Shown here in pieces: positions 16,532 to 24,683 of a stretch of 64,000 nucleotides of DNA. The DNA is taken from contig CAYXTO010000004.1 of assembly GCA_964468045.1 (NCBI GenBank), positions 1 through 64,000 of the forward strand. The letters run 5' to 3'. The DNA is from JAWKXU01 sp964468045. GTDB taxonomy: Bacteria; Pseudomonadota; Alphaproteobacteria; Sphingomonadales; Sphingomonadaceae. The notes under the pieces are model-generated. The model saw only the letters and a list, made by a program, of their open reading frames with translations, was not told the DNA's origin and made no database searches. Made by a program: the position numbers and the translations under genes. Position 1 is the first letter of the stretch, and every line of letters starts with the position of its first letter.

Positions 16532-17731
16532 ATGCCATCATCGCTGTCCGTCGCGAACCTTGGCAAAGCGCCTCACCGACTGATGTTCTTCATTGGCGCT
16601 TTGAACCTGCTGCTGGCCATGGCCTGGTGGGCATTCTGGCTGGCCACCGCGAGGTGGTCGTTCCTGCTGATGCCGCAGCCAGAGCTCTATGCAGGCCGGC
16701 TGCATGCCTTCCTGATGCAGTATCAGATCCTGCCGAGCTTCTTCTTCGGTTTCCTGCTTACCGTTTTCCCGCGCTGGATAGGCGAGCCGGATCTCGATCG
16801 ACGGAAAGCCTGGCCCGTTGGAGCCGGTCTCCTGGGCGGGCAACTGCTCACGCTGATCGGAGCGCTCGGATGGCAGACGGGCGTCGTTCTAGGCGCCATC
16901 GCAACGCTTGCCGGCTGGATCGCAGGCCTTCTTCCGCTTGGCCGCCTGGCCTATCGCGATGCCGGCAGGACATGGCATGCATTGAGCTGCTTCATCGCCC
17001 TTTGCCTCGGCGCGGCAGGCCTGGGGCTATGGCTGGCCTTTCTGTTCCTGGATGACCCGGCCCTGGGCGATGCCGCCATCAAGCTGGGGACATTCGGGCT
17101 TCTTCTGCCGGTCTATTTCACTGTCGCACATCGGATGATCCCTTTCTTCGCGGCCGGCGCTTTGCCGGGCTACGAACCCTGGCGGCCCCGCTGGATACTG
17201 GTCGCAGGCTGGGCTCTCATGGCCCTGCACATCGTGCTGCCTCCCGCCTGGCTGTGGCTGTCGGACCTGCCGCTGTTCCTGCTGACCATGCTGATGCTGC
17301 TCCGCTGGTTTCCGTATCGCAGAATGCCGCCCCTGCTGGCGGTGCTATTCGTGGGGCTCGCCTGGCTGCCGTTCGCCTTCGCGCTCTACACCGCGCAGGA
17401 CATCGCGTTCGCTCTTTGGGGACAGATCATTCTCGGCAAGGCTCCGGCCCACGCGCTGTTCGTGGGCTTCTTCGGCAGTATCCTCGTGGCCATGGTCACC
17501 CGCGTCACCCAGGGCCATTCGGGGCGACCCCTGATCCTGCCGCCAATCGCGACCTATACGTTTCTCGCCGTGCAGGCGGTTTGCATCGCCCGCATCACCG
17601 CCGAACTGGTGGACGATTGGCTCGCCTGGCAAGCCTATGCGGCATCTGGCTGGCTGCTGGCCTTTCTGCCTTGGGTCATCTGGGCCGCTCGTATCTATGT
17701 GCTGCCGCGGGCGGATGGCAAGCCTGGCTAG
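16532..17731 (+). CDS. nnrS: NnrS-family haem/copper membrane protein
   Basis: This 399-aa protein has about twelve membrane segments. NnrS-family features include the N-terminal HRLMFFIGALNLLLAMAWW, the LHAFLMQYQILPSFFFGFLLTVFPRW region, VYFTVAHRMIPFF and HALFVGFFGSILVAMVTRVTQGHSG, with several conserved histidines. NnrS proteins protect cells during nitric oxide stress and are usually NO-regulated. It starts 53 bases after ccoS behind AGGGAGAAG, so it is probably cotranscribed with the oxidase, and it is followed by nsrR. Confidence 0.88.
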   Translation: MPSSLSVANLGKAPHRLMFFIGALNLLLAMAWWAFWLATARWSFLLMPQPELYAGRLHAFLMQYQILPSFFFGFLLTVFPRWIGEPDLDRRKAWPVGAGLLGGQLLTLIGALGWQTGVVLGAIATLAGWIAGLLPLGRLAYRDAGRTWHALSCFIALCLGAAGLGLWLAFLFLDDPALGDAAIKLGTFGLLLPVYFTVAHRMIPFFAAGALPGYEPWRPRWILVAGWALMALHIVLPPAWLWLSDLPLFLLTMLMLLRWFPYRRMPPLLAVLFVGLAWLPFAFALYTAQDIAFALWGQIILGKAPAHALFVGFFGSILVAMVTRVTQGHSGRPLILPPIATYTFLAVQAVCIARITAELVDDWLAWQAYAASGWLLAFLPWVIWAARIYVLPRADGKPG

Positions 17732-17800
17732 CTTTACAGGGACGTCCCGTGGCGAAATTCAGGGATGACGCGCCGAATTGGCGGGAAGCCCTTAACATGC

Positions 17801-17824
17801 AGTCATTATACAAGTATAATGACT
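17801..17824. promoter_or_regulatory. 10-bp-arm palindrome upstream of nsrR
   Basis: AGTCATTATA (17801-17810) and TATAATGACT (17815-17824) are perfect inverted arms around CAAG, 25 bases before the nsrR start. This is the expected place for an autoregulatory operator. The arms differ from the NsrR-like sites elsewhere in the window, so another regulator, or a terminator role for nnrS, is also possible. Confidence 0.55.
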
Positions 17825-17848
17825 TGAAATATTCCTCAGGAGAAGTGT

Positions 17849-18292
17849 GTGCGGCTCACGCGATACACCGACTATTCGCTCCGGGTGTTGATCCATCTTG
17901 CATTACACGACGAACGGCTGTGCTCGATCGGGGAGATTTCGCGAACCTACGAGGTCTCGCACAACCATCTGATGAAGGTCGTGAACGCATTGGCGCGCGA
18001 AGGCTTTGTCGAGACGGTTCGAGGTCGTGCCGGAGGCATGCGTCTGGCCCGCCCTGCCAATACGATCGGCATTGGCGAGGTCGTCCGCCACACGGAGGAA
18101 GGATTTGAACTTGCCGAATGTTCCGGCTGCGCATTGTCTCCAGCCTGCGGGCTTACCGGCGTTCTGGCCGAAGGCATGCAGGCCATGATGGCGGTGTTCG
18201 ATTCCTACACGGTCGCGGATCTCATCACCGACCGGGATGCCATGCGCCGGTTGATGAACCGCCAATCTCCGCTCGGTATCGCTCTCCACTAA
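17849..18292 (+). CDS. nsrR: NsrR-type nitric-oxide-sensing Rrf2 regulator
   Basis: This 147-aa Rrf2-family repressor resembles NsrR throughout. The N-terminus MRLTRYTDYSLR includes Asp8, the non-cysteine cluster ligand described for NsrR. A winged helix (about 26-70) includes SHNHLMKVVNALAREG, and three cluster cysteines lie in ECSGCALSPACGL (C91, C94, C100). NO reacting with the [Fe-S] cluster releases it from DNA. The start is GTG behind CAGGAGA. It follows nnrS and lies in the same window as a truncated haemoglobin gene with an NsrR-like site. Confidence 0.88.
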   Translation: MRLTRYTDYSLRVLIHLALHDERLCSIGEISRTYEVSHNHLMKVVNALAREGFVETVRGRAGGMRLARPANTIGIGEVVRHTEEGFELAECSGCALSPACGLTGVLAEGMQAMMAVFDSYTVADLITDRDAMRRLMNRQSPLGIALH

Positions 18293-18320
18293 GTCAGCGT
18301 TTCAATCGATAGTGAATCGC

Positions 18321-18812
18321 TCACGCCCCGGTTTCGGCCGGCCGAAGCACCACATCGGCACGGTCGATATTCTCGCGATGGCTTTCCAGCATCACCCGCA
18401 GATCCGCATGCAGATTCTCGTCCCGCACCCGCGGCGTGAGGGCTTCGAGCTTCCTCACGACCCATGATTGCCCGCGATTGAGGAAAGCCAGCCGCTCCAT
18501 GGGGTCCGCGATGGCCATGGCCTTGCCTCGGAAGGCTCCGGTCTTTCGCGACGGCACGCCGCCGAGGCGCTTTATCTGACGCGACAGCATCGCGCACCAG
18601 CGCGCTTCATCGGCCCATACCGCCCGCATCAGATTGGCATAGGGCGCGTCCGGCGACGCCTTTCTGCTGGCGAGCGCAACGCGGGCTCCGGCCCGTTCGG
18701 CCTCGAGCAGTTCATTGAGCGATGCGATGATTTCGTCTCGTCCGGCATATCCCATGTAGAGCTCATCGGCGTCGGCTGCGTAGCAGACGGGTGAGGACGG
18801 CTCACCCGTCAT
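18321..18812 (-). CDS. Ferritin-like small protein (DUF6306-type)
   Basis: This 163-aa mostly helical protein has an N-terminal tail of about 20 residues followed by SLNELLEAERAGARVALASRK, then WADEARWCAMLSRQIKRLG. I recognise this arrangement as the DUF6306 type. The spaced Glu and Glu/His residues resemble a four-helix ferritin-like bundle, but metal binding is not proven. The ATG overlaps the stop of the LysR gene (ATGA), so the two are cotranscribed. It converges with nsrR, with 28 bases between stops. Function is unknown; a redox-stress role is suggested only by context. Confidence 0.6.
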   Translation of the reverse strand: MTGEPSSPVCYAADADELYMGYAGRDEIIASLNELLEAERAGARVALASRKASPDAPYANLMRAVWADEARWCAMLSRQIKRLGGVPSRKTGAFRGKAMAIADPMERLAFLNRGQSWVVRKLEALTPRVRDENLHADLRVMLESHRENIDRADVVLRPAETGA

Positions 18813-19657
18813 GACGCAATCGCCGCCGAGGCCCGCAAGCCCGCGCGAATCCGGTCCATCACGCCCCGATCGGCCTTGGTCGAATGAACGACATAGGCGG
18901 AATAGGAAAACTCGGGGCTGTCAGGCACCAGCGTCAGCCGCCCCTCCTCGAGATAGGAGCGAATGAAACCCTTGCGAAAATAGCCGCTTCCGCCTGTCGC
19001 CAATATGTACTCCAGCGCGAGCGGTCCATAGCTGATCGATACCACCGCATTGGGTTGGTCCGGGAATGCCGCCTGATAGCTTGCCGCAAATTCCTCCCCC
19101 CAATCGATCTGCACATGATCCTCGAGCGCGAGCGGGGAACTCGTCGGCGTCGTTCGCACCAGCACCAGTTTCTCCTCGAAGAGAAGCTCGGCTATCACGC
19201 CCGGACGACTGGGTGCGGCATAGAGCACGGCAACATCGAGCGAACCATCCTGAACCTGCTCCATGAGGCGTTCCGACGTATCGATCTGCGTGCTCACCGC
19301 GATCTCGGGGCATTCGCGGCGCATCCATAGCAGCAAATGCCGCAGCAGAGGGCTCCACAGGCTGAGCTGCGCGCCGATCGTCACCACCGTTTCCCGGCCG
19401 GGCGGAAGAGCAACGGCATGTCTTGCCCGATCCCAGACCTGGACGAGCGTCGTCGCGAAGCGGAGGAACTGTTCGCCCGCCGGTGTCAGTTTTGCCCCGG
19501 CCTTGTTCCGGATGAACACCGGGCGATCGAGCTGGTCCTCCAGGACCCGGATACGCGCGCTCACCGCCGTCTGGGTGAGATTGAGATTCGCTGCCGCACC
19601 GACGAAGCTGCCGGTCTTCACCACTTCCAAGAATGTGCGGGCAACGCTGATATCCAT
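18809..19657 (-). CDS. LysR-family transcriptional regulator
   Basis: This 282-aa regulator has the LysR helix-turn-helix at residues 1-60 (FLEVVKTGSFVGAAANLNLTQTAVSARIRVLE) and a type-2 periplasmic-binding effector domain from about 90 onward. It is divergent from the peroxiredoxin gene with a 205-bp shared region, the classic layout for a LysR regulator controlling its neighbour. It lacks the paired redox cysteines of OxyR, so it is not a simple OxyR. Its 3' end overlaps the ferritin-like gene. Confidence 0.85.
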   Translation of the reverse strand: MDISVARTFLEVVKTGSFVGAAANLNLTQTAVSARIRVLEDQLDRPVFIRNKAGAKLTPAGEQFLRFATTLVQVWDRARHAVALPPGRETVVTIGAQLSLWSPLLRHLLLWMRRECPEIAVSTQIDTSERLMEQVQDGSLDVAVLYAAPSRPGVIAELLFEEKLVLVRTTPTSSPLALEDHVQIDWGEEFAASYQAAFPDQPNAVVSISYGPLALEYILATGGSGYFRKGFIRSYLEEGRLTLVPDSPEFSYSAYVVHSTKADRGVMDRIRAGLRASAAIAS

Positions 19658-19862
19658 TCCAGAAAGTTCCTTGTGTTCAAGGTATAATCATATTTATTTT
19701 CTTGGTGGATAGTAGCGGATTGCTGCTATCCCTGCAAGGGAAGGTGCCAATCCATGTGTAAAAGTGGATACTAAAATATTTTTGCATATAATTATAAATA
19801 ACATTCATTTGTTTGCTGAACTAGGCTGCTCCACAATGCCGGCACCTGCATGAGGAGCCTTC
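19658..19862. promoter_or_regulatory. LysR-peroxiredoxin divergent promoter region
   Basis: This 205-bp A+T-rich stretch lies between two divergent genes, with its A+T-richest part at 19770-19815. It probably carries both promoters and the LysR binding sites. No single palindrome stood out enough to name as the operator. Confidence 0.5.
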
Positions 19863-20504
19863 ATGACTATCCAGCTTGGGCAAATCGCCCCCGACTTCGA
19901 ACAGGACACCACGCACGGCCGGATCCGTTTTCACGACTGGCTCGGATCGAGCTGGGGCGTGCTGTTCAGCCATCCCAAGAATTTCACCCCTGTCTGCACC
20001 ACGGAGCTGGGCGAAGTGGCGAAGCTTCGCCCCGAATGGGACAAGCGGAACGTGAAGCCGATCGGGCTCTCGGTCGATCCGGTCGAAGCCCATTACAAAT
20101 GGGAATCCGACATCGAGGAGACGCAAGGCGCCAAGCTCGATTTTCCGATGATCGCTGATCCCGATGCGCGGGTTTCCACGCTTTATGACATGATTCATCC
20201 CGAAAGCGATCCGACGGTTACCGTGCGCTCGGTGTTCGTGATCGATCCGGCCCGCAAGATCCGGCTCATCCTGACTTATCCCCCCTCCACGGGGCGCAAT
20301 TTCTCCGAAATCCTGCGTGCGATCGACAGCCTGCAACTGACGGATGCGCGCAGCATCGCCACGCCGGTCAACTGGAAGCAGGGCGAACCGGTGGTGATCT
20401 CACCCAAACTGTCGGACGAAGAGGCCACTCGCCAGTTTCCGCAAGGATACAAGACGTTGAAACCTTATTTGCGGATCGTCGATTTGCAGACATCCGGACA
20501 ATGA
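19863..20504 (+). CDS. 1-Cys (Prx6-type) peroxiredoxin
   Basis: This 213-aa peroxiredoxin has its peroxidatic cysteine in FTPVCTTELGEV (C45) and the long C-terminal domain of the Prx6 subgroup (VNWKQGEPVVISPKLSDEEA, QGYKTLKPYLRIV). It reduces hydrogen peroxide and alkyl peroxides in the cytoplasm. Length matches the subgroup (210-220 aa). Its stop overlaps the start of the carbonic anhydrase gene (ATGA), so the pair is cotranscribed, with superoxide dismutase shortly after. The LysR gene upstream is the likely regulator. Confidence 0.92.
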   Translation: MTIQLGQIAPDFEQDTTHGRIRFHDWLGSSWGVLFSHPKNFTPVCTTELGEVAKLRPEWDKRNVKPIGLSVDPVEAHYKWESDIEETQGAKLDFPMIADPDARVSTLYDMIHPESDPTVTVRSVFVIDPARKIRLILTYPPSTGRNFSEILRAIDSLQLTDARSIATPVNWKQGEPVVISPKLSDEEATRQFPQGYKTLKPYLRIVDLQTSGQ

Positions 20505-21184
20505 GGTTCGAACGGGAAGGTACAGAGGAGGAAACGGCCGACATTGGTCAAGACGGCAGCCCTCTGTCTTCCCTGTTCGCCCGCAACCGGGCCTGGGCAG
20601 GCGCCAAGACAGGTAGCGACCCGGGTTTCTTCCAGCGCCTGCTTGGCCAGCAGCGGCCCCGCTATTTCTGGATAGGATGTTCCGACAGCCGCGTACCGGC
20701 AACCGAGATCGTCGATCTTGAACCCGGAGAAATGTTCGTCCACCGGAATGTGGCGAATTTGGCAATCGCTTTAGATCCCAATTTCTCGGCCGCCTTGCAA
20801 TTTGCCGTCGAGGTTCTGGAGGTCCGGCACGTCATCGTCGTGGGCCATTATGGCTGCGGGGGCATCCAGGCCGCGATGACGGAGGAAACGGATGATCCGA
20901 TCGGGCGGTGGCTGGCTCCGGTCCGCGCCTTGCATCGTCCTGGCCCTTGCAAGGTCGCGCATGCCGACGATTCAAACGCCTTATGTGAACGCAATGTCCT
21001 TGCGCAGGTCGAAGCACTCGCCATCAATCCCGTCATCCGCGCCGCTTGGCAACGACAGGCACCCCTCACGCTTCACGGATGGGTCTATGCTATCGGTGAC
21101 GGCCTCCTTCAAACGGTTTGCGATCCCGTCAGCAACGCCCGCGCTCCGATCCGGCCTGCGAGCAGCCGCACGGTGATACCGTGA
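20501..21184 (+). CDS. Beta-class carbonic anhydrase
   Basis: This 227-aa zinc enzyme interconverts CO2 and bicarbonate. The beta-class ligands are clear: C60, D62 and R64 in GCSDSRVP, then H116 and C119 in GHYGCGG. The first 20 residues are a polar extension with no clear homology, so the true start could be slightly downstream, although the ATGA overlap with the peroxiredoxin supports 20501. The C-terminal tail after LHGWVYAIGDG is short and variable. Its place between peroxiredoxin and superoxide dismutase suggests a stress-linked copy. Confidence 0.88.
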   Translation: MRFEREGTEEETADIGQDGSPLSSLFARNRAWAGAKTGSDPGFFQRLLGQQRPRYFWIGCSDSRVPATEIVDLEPGEMFVHRNVANLAIALDPNFSAALQFAVEVLEVRHVIVVGHYGCGGIQAAMTEETDDPIGRWLAPVRALHRPGPCKVAHADDSNALCERNVLAQVEALAINPVIRAAWQRQAPLTLHGWVYAIGDGLLQTVCDPVSNARAPIRPASSRTVIP

Positions 21185-21301
21185 ACGCGCCTATGGCACG
21201 CGATTTCATGCGGAGAGGTCGGCCGGCATGGCGCGATGCACGCGCACTCACCTTGCGACCGGACCAGGCTAATCATCGGCCTGCTTTCAAGGAAACCCAG
21301 C

Positions 21302-22024
21302 ATGGCTGACTGCAGCACGAGCGATATCCTGCCCCGGACCGACACATGTGCGTTCCTATTCGTGCTTCCGCCGCTACCCTATGGCGTTGAGGATCTGAAA
21401 CCGATCCTGTCGGCGGAAACGTTGCGGATCCACCATGGCAAGCACCACGCACGCTATGTCGAGACGCTCAACCGGCTGCTGACGGAACAGAACTTCTCCG
21501 CAAGCACGCTGGAGGAGATCATACGCATTGCGCATGGGTCGGGCGCGCGAGGGCTGTTCAACAACGCCGCGCAAGCATGGAACCACAGCTTCTTCTGGGA
21601 AAGCATGAGTTCCGGAATTTCACGACCATCCGGCCTGCTGGCCGACGCGATCTCTTCCGCCTTCGGAAGCGTGGAGGCGCTGGGGCAGCGTTTCATCGCG
21701 GAAGGCACCGGTCATTTCGGATCGGGGTGGGTCTGGCTTGTCGCGCGCGGGAACGAGCTGGAAGTGCTTTCGACGCACGACGCCGGCGTTCCGATCCTCG
21801 AAGAGGGTATCACCCCACTGCTCGCCTGCGATGTCTGGGAGCATGCCTATTATATCGATTACCGGCAGGACCGGGCCGGCTGGCTGTCCGCATGGTGGGA
21901 CAGGCTGGCGCACTGGCGTTTCGCTGAACGGCAATATGGCGCGGCGCTTGGCCATGGCGAGCCGTGGCGATATCCGGCGCCGGAAAGCGAGGAGCGGGAG
22001 CCGCTGTTTTCGGCAAAGCCATAA
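21302..22024 (+). CDS. Fe/Mn-type superoxide dismutase
   Basis: This 240-aa enzyme dismutates superoxide. Family motifs are FVLPPLPYGVEDLKP, the first metal ligand H44 in RIHHGKHHARYV, QAWNHSFFW, GSGWVWLV and DVWEHAYYIDY with the Asp and His ligands. The ATG at 21302 follows AAGGAA and is preferred to an in-frame ATG 66 bases upstream. About 20 residues precede the usual N-terminus and do not look like a signal peptide. The C-terminal extension after FAERQYG is about 25 residues. Whether iron or manganese is used cannot be decided by eye. Confidence 0.88.
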   Translation: MADCSTSDILPRTDTCAFLFVLPPLPYGVEDLKPILSAETLRIHHGKHHARYVETLNRLLTEQNFSASTLEEIIRIAHGSGARGLFNNAAQAWNHSFFWESMSSGISRPSGLLADAISSAFGSVEALGQRFIAEGTGHFGSGWVWLVARGNELEVLSTHDAGVPILEEGITPLLACDVWEHAYYIDYRQDRAGWLSAWWDRLAHWRFAERQYGAALGHGEPWRYPAPESEEREPLFSAKP

Positions 22025-22040
22025 AACAACGGATAGGTGG

Positions 22041-22505
22041 TCAGAACAACCCGTGGCTTCCGCCCACGGCGCCGATCACGGTGACGATGGAGGCCGTCAG
22101 AAGCACACGATGCATGCGGTCCATGCGCGCAAAATCCCGCGCGGGATCGCTCGATGAGGCCATCCGCCGATGGAGGAAAAGCGGCTCGATGACGAACAGC
22201 ATCGCCGCGAAGACCAGCCAGAGCGCCACCATCGCATGCATCCACCAGAAATGGGGGTCGTAAAAGCGATCCCACATCTCGGCCCGCCAGGTCATCCAGA
22301 AGCCGCTCGCGCCTGCAAGCAGGACCCAGAGGCGCGCCTGCGGGGCGAAGCGGCCCTCCAGCTTGTGAAAGGCCTGAAGCCTCTCGTCCGGCGCATGCTG
22401 GCTCCGTACGGACGGAATCACCACCAGCGTCACGAACGCCACCCCGCCGATCCAGAACAGGATGGCAACGATATGCAGGACGCGTGCAATGATGAAATCT
22501 TCCAT
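22041..22505 (-). CDS. Four-helix membrane protein (CopD/HemJ-like), possible haem binder
   Basis: This 154-aa integral membrane protein has about four helices and histidines inside the membrane segments (RVLHIVAILFWIGGVAF, HFWWMHAMVALWLVF, MHRVLL). The first helix resembles those of CopD-domain and HemJ-like proteins, but I cannot fix the family. It lies 46 bases downstream of the truncated haemoglobin gene on the same strand, and so probably shares its NsrR-like control. A b-type haem is possible by the histidine pattern. Confidence 0.6.
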   Translation of the reverse strand: MEDFIIARVLHIVAILFWIGGVAFVTLVVIPSVRSQHAPDERLQAFHKLEGRFAPQARLWVLLAGASGFWMTWRAEMWDRFYDPHFWWMHAMVALWLVFAAMLFVIEPLFLHRRMASSSDPARDFARMDRMHRVLLTASIVTVIGAVGGSHGLF

Positions 22506-22551
22506 TACGGGCGTCTTGGTGCGCTAACGGCAGACTGGAGATCCTCGTCCG

Positions 22552-22983
22552 TCATTGCGAGGCGGTCATGCCGGTATTCGAGCCATGCCGCGCATGCTCG
22601 GAAACCCGCGGGCCGTCCAATCGGAAAAACATGGCGAGTTTCAGGCTTTCGGCGATGCGGCGCGCTTTATCCTGCAGCGCATCGGCCGCTTGCGGCGTCA
22701 TCAATTCGTTGGTCGTCTGTTCCCAAAGCGCCAGCCAGCGATCGAACAAGGCCGGCGTTATGCGGTCGCGGTGCTTCACATGCGCCGTCACAGGTTGCCC
22801 CTTGTAGCGCCCGCTGGTCAACATCACGGAAGACCAGAAAGCGGTCAGCTTCCCGAGATGTTCCGGCCAGTCCTCGATCGCATCGTTGAAAATGGGGCCA
22901 AGCGCGTCATCCGCGCGAACGCGCGCATAGAAGGCTTCAACGAGTTCCTTCAGTCCGCCTTCGTCGATCTGTAACCGCGCCAT
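22552..22983 (-). CDS. Group III truncated haemoglobin
   Basis: This 143-aa globin has the two-over-two fold of group III: ELVEAFYARVRADDALGPIF (helices A-B), FWSSVMLTSGRYKGQP, a proximal histidine candidate H68 in VTAHVKHRDRIT, and FDRWLALW with the conserved helix-G Trp. Such proteins bind O2 and NO and are often made on nitrosative stress. An NsrR-like site lies 17-34 bases upstream of the start codon. The 20-residue C-terminal tail is longer than usual. It is followed by a small membrane protein in the same orientation. Confidence 0.88.
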   Translation of the reverse strand: MARLQIDEGGLKELVEAFYARVRADDALGPIFNDAIEDWPEHLGKLTAFWSSVMLTSGRYKGQPVTAHVKHRDRITPALFDRWLALWEQTTNELMTPQAADALQDKARRIAESLKLAMFFRLDGPRVSEHARHGSNTGMTASQ

Positions 22984-23000
22984 CGCCGCGACTCCAAATT

Positions 23001-23017
23001 ATGCATTTCATATACAT
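23001..23017 (-). promoter_or_regulatory. NsrR-type operator before the truncated haemoglobin gene
   Basis: ATGCATTTCATATACAT fits the NsrR core ATGYATTT-N-AAATRCAT at 16 of 17 positions. It lies directly upstream of the globin start, where a repressor would block the promoter. NsrR is encoded 5 kb away. The match is seen in the sequence; binding is inference. Confidence 0.65.
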
Positions 23018-23068
23018 TTATTCCCTCGGGCATGAAAATACAATGAGGGTGCCCGATTAGCCCGCCTA

Positions 23069-24670
23069 TCAACGGCGGCGATCCTGCCGCTTGTCCCGAT
23101 GCTCCTTGAACGAGTCCAGAATGGCGCGCATCCGCGCCAAGGCTTCACGCCGTGCCGACGCGCTCTCGATCCTGGCGAGTTCCTGCTTCAGGCTGGTCGC
23201 GAAGCGGGCATAGTCATTCTGCCAGTCCTGACCGAGCGCGTCGCGCAGGTCGACCCGGCCGGTCGCGATCCGTTTCGCCGGCGCGCCGATGGCCAGCGTA
23301 TAGCGCTCGCCGATTTCGGGCGTGACGATGGCGTTCGCCGCGCCCTGGGATTGAAGGTCGCGCCGCAATGTCTCGATAGCCTCGGACTCGCCGTGAGTGA
23401 GAAACAGGCTGCCGGCGATGGGCGCACGCGTGGCAACCCAGGCATGGATGTCGTCGCGGTCGGCATGGGCGGAATAGCTGTCGATACGCCGGATCTGAGC
23501 CCGCACCGTCACATCGCGGCCGGAGATGCGCACCCGCTGCGCACCGTCGAGGATCGCCCGGCCCAGGGTTCCCGCCGCCTGAAAGCCGACGAACAGGACC
23601 GTCGACTCCCGGCGCGGCAGATTGTGGCGCAGATGGTGCCGGATGCGACCCGCTTCGCACATGCCCGAAGCCGCCATGATGATCGTGCCCGACATGCTGT
23701 TGAGACGCATCGACTGGCTGGTATCTTCGACGAAATGAAAGGAGGGATGACGGAATATCTCGCCCGAGCCCAGATCCTCCAGCGCTTCCTTGTGTTTCGC
23801 GAAGACATCGGTCGCATGGCTGGCGAGCGGTGAATCGACGAACAGGTGCACATGCGGGAGACGCCCGGCATTGATCAGGCTGGCGACGTCGAGCAGCAAT
23901 TCCTGCGTGCGCTCCAGCGCAAAGACCGGGATAACCAGATTGCCGCCCCGGGTCAGCGCACCCCTGATTTCCGCCTCCAGCAGCGTGCGCCGTTGCTCGA
24001 TCGTCACTTCCTCGCGCACCCGGTCGCCATAGGTGCTCTCGCAGACGACATGATCGAAGCCGGCCGGCGCCTCGGGATCGGGATGGAAGGCCTTGTGCTC
24101 CGGCCCGATGTCGCCGGAGAAGAGCAGGCGCGAACCGCCCGCCTCGACCTCGACCGACGCCGAGCCCAGGATATGGCCAGCATTCCAGAACCGCGCACGA
24201 ACGCCTGGCGCCGGCTCGAACCATGCCTTCAGGGCCACCGGCCGGGCTTGCGCGACCGCAGCCTGCGCATCGGCCTCGGTATAGACCGGAACGAACGGTT
24301 CCTCGCCGGCCCGATCCGCGCGGCGATTGCGCCGCTCCGCCTCATATTCTTGGATGCGTCCGGCGTCGGGCAGCATGTAGTGGAGCAGGTCGCGCGTAGG
24401 CGCGGTGCACCAGATCGGCCCCGCATAGCCATCGGCAACGAGCTTCGGCAGCAGCCCGCTGTGATCGATATGCGCATGCGTGAGGATGACCGCGTCCAGC
24501 CCCCTCGCATCGAAGGAGAACGGTTCGCGATTCAGCGCTTCCAGGGAGCGCGACCCCTGGAAAAGTCCGCAGTCGATCAGGATGCGCCGCTCACCGAGGC
24601 AAAGCTCCATGCATGAGCCGGTGACGGTGCGGGCGGCGCCGTGGAAGGCGAGGGTCGGCGGGCTGGTCAT
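23069..24670 (-). CDS. Metallo-beta-lactamase-fold beta-CASP nuclease (RNA-processing type)
   Basis: The product of about 533 aa has a zinc hydrolase core, LTHAHIDHSG (H65, H67, D69, H70), then GHILGSASVE, and a beta-CASP insert ending in a helix and SAHADRDD. It closes with the RMMBL-type LTHGES segment. Proteins of this class (CPSF/RNase J relatives) process or degrade RNA. The start at 24670 (MTSPPTLAFHGAARTVTGS) matches family N-termini; an in-frame ATG at 24706 would overlap pfkB. It is cotranscribed with the upstream PfkB kinase (13-base gap). Confidence 0.82.
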   Translation of the reverse strand: MTSPPTLAFHGAARTVTGSCMELCLGERRILIDCGLFQGSRSLEALNREPFSFDARGLDAVILTHAHIDHSGLLPKLVADGYAGPIWCTAPTRDLLHYMLPDAGRIQEYEAERRNRRADRAGEEPFVPVYTEADAQAAVAQARPVALKAWFEPAPGVRARFWNAGHILGSASVEVEAGGSRLLFSGDIGPEHKAFHPDPEAPAGFDHVVCESTYGDRVREEVTIEQRRTLLEAEIRGALTRGGNLVIPVFALERTQELLLDVASLINAGRLPHVHLFVDSPLASHATDVFAKHKEALEDLGSGEIFRHPSFHFVEDTSQSMRLNSMSGTIIMAASGMCEAGRIRHHLRHNLPRRESTVLFVGFQAAGTLGRAILDGAQRVRISGRDVTVRAQIRRIDSYSAHADRDDIHAWVATRAPIAGSLFLTHGESEAIETLRRDLQSQGAANAIVTPEIGERYTLAIGAPAKRIATGRVDLRDALGQDWQNDYARFATSLKQELARIESASARREALARMRAILDSFKEHRDKRQDRRR

Positions 24671-24683
24671 ATCTTCGGTCCGA

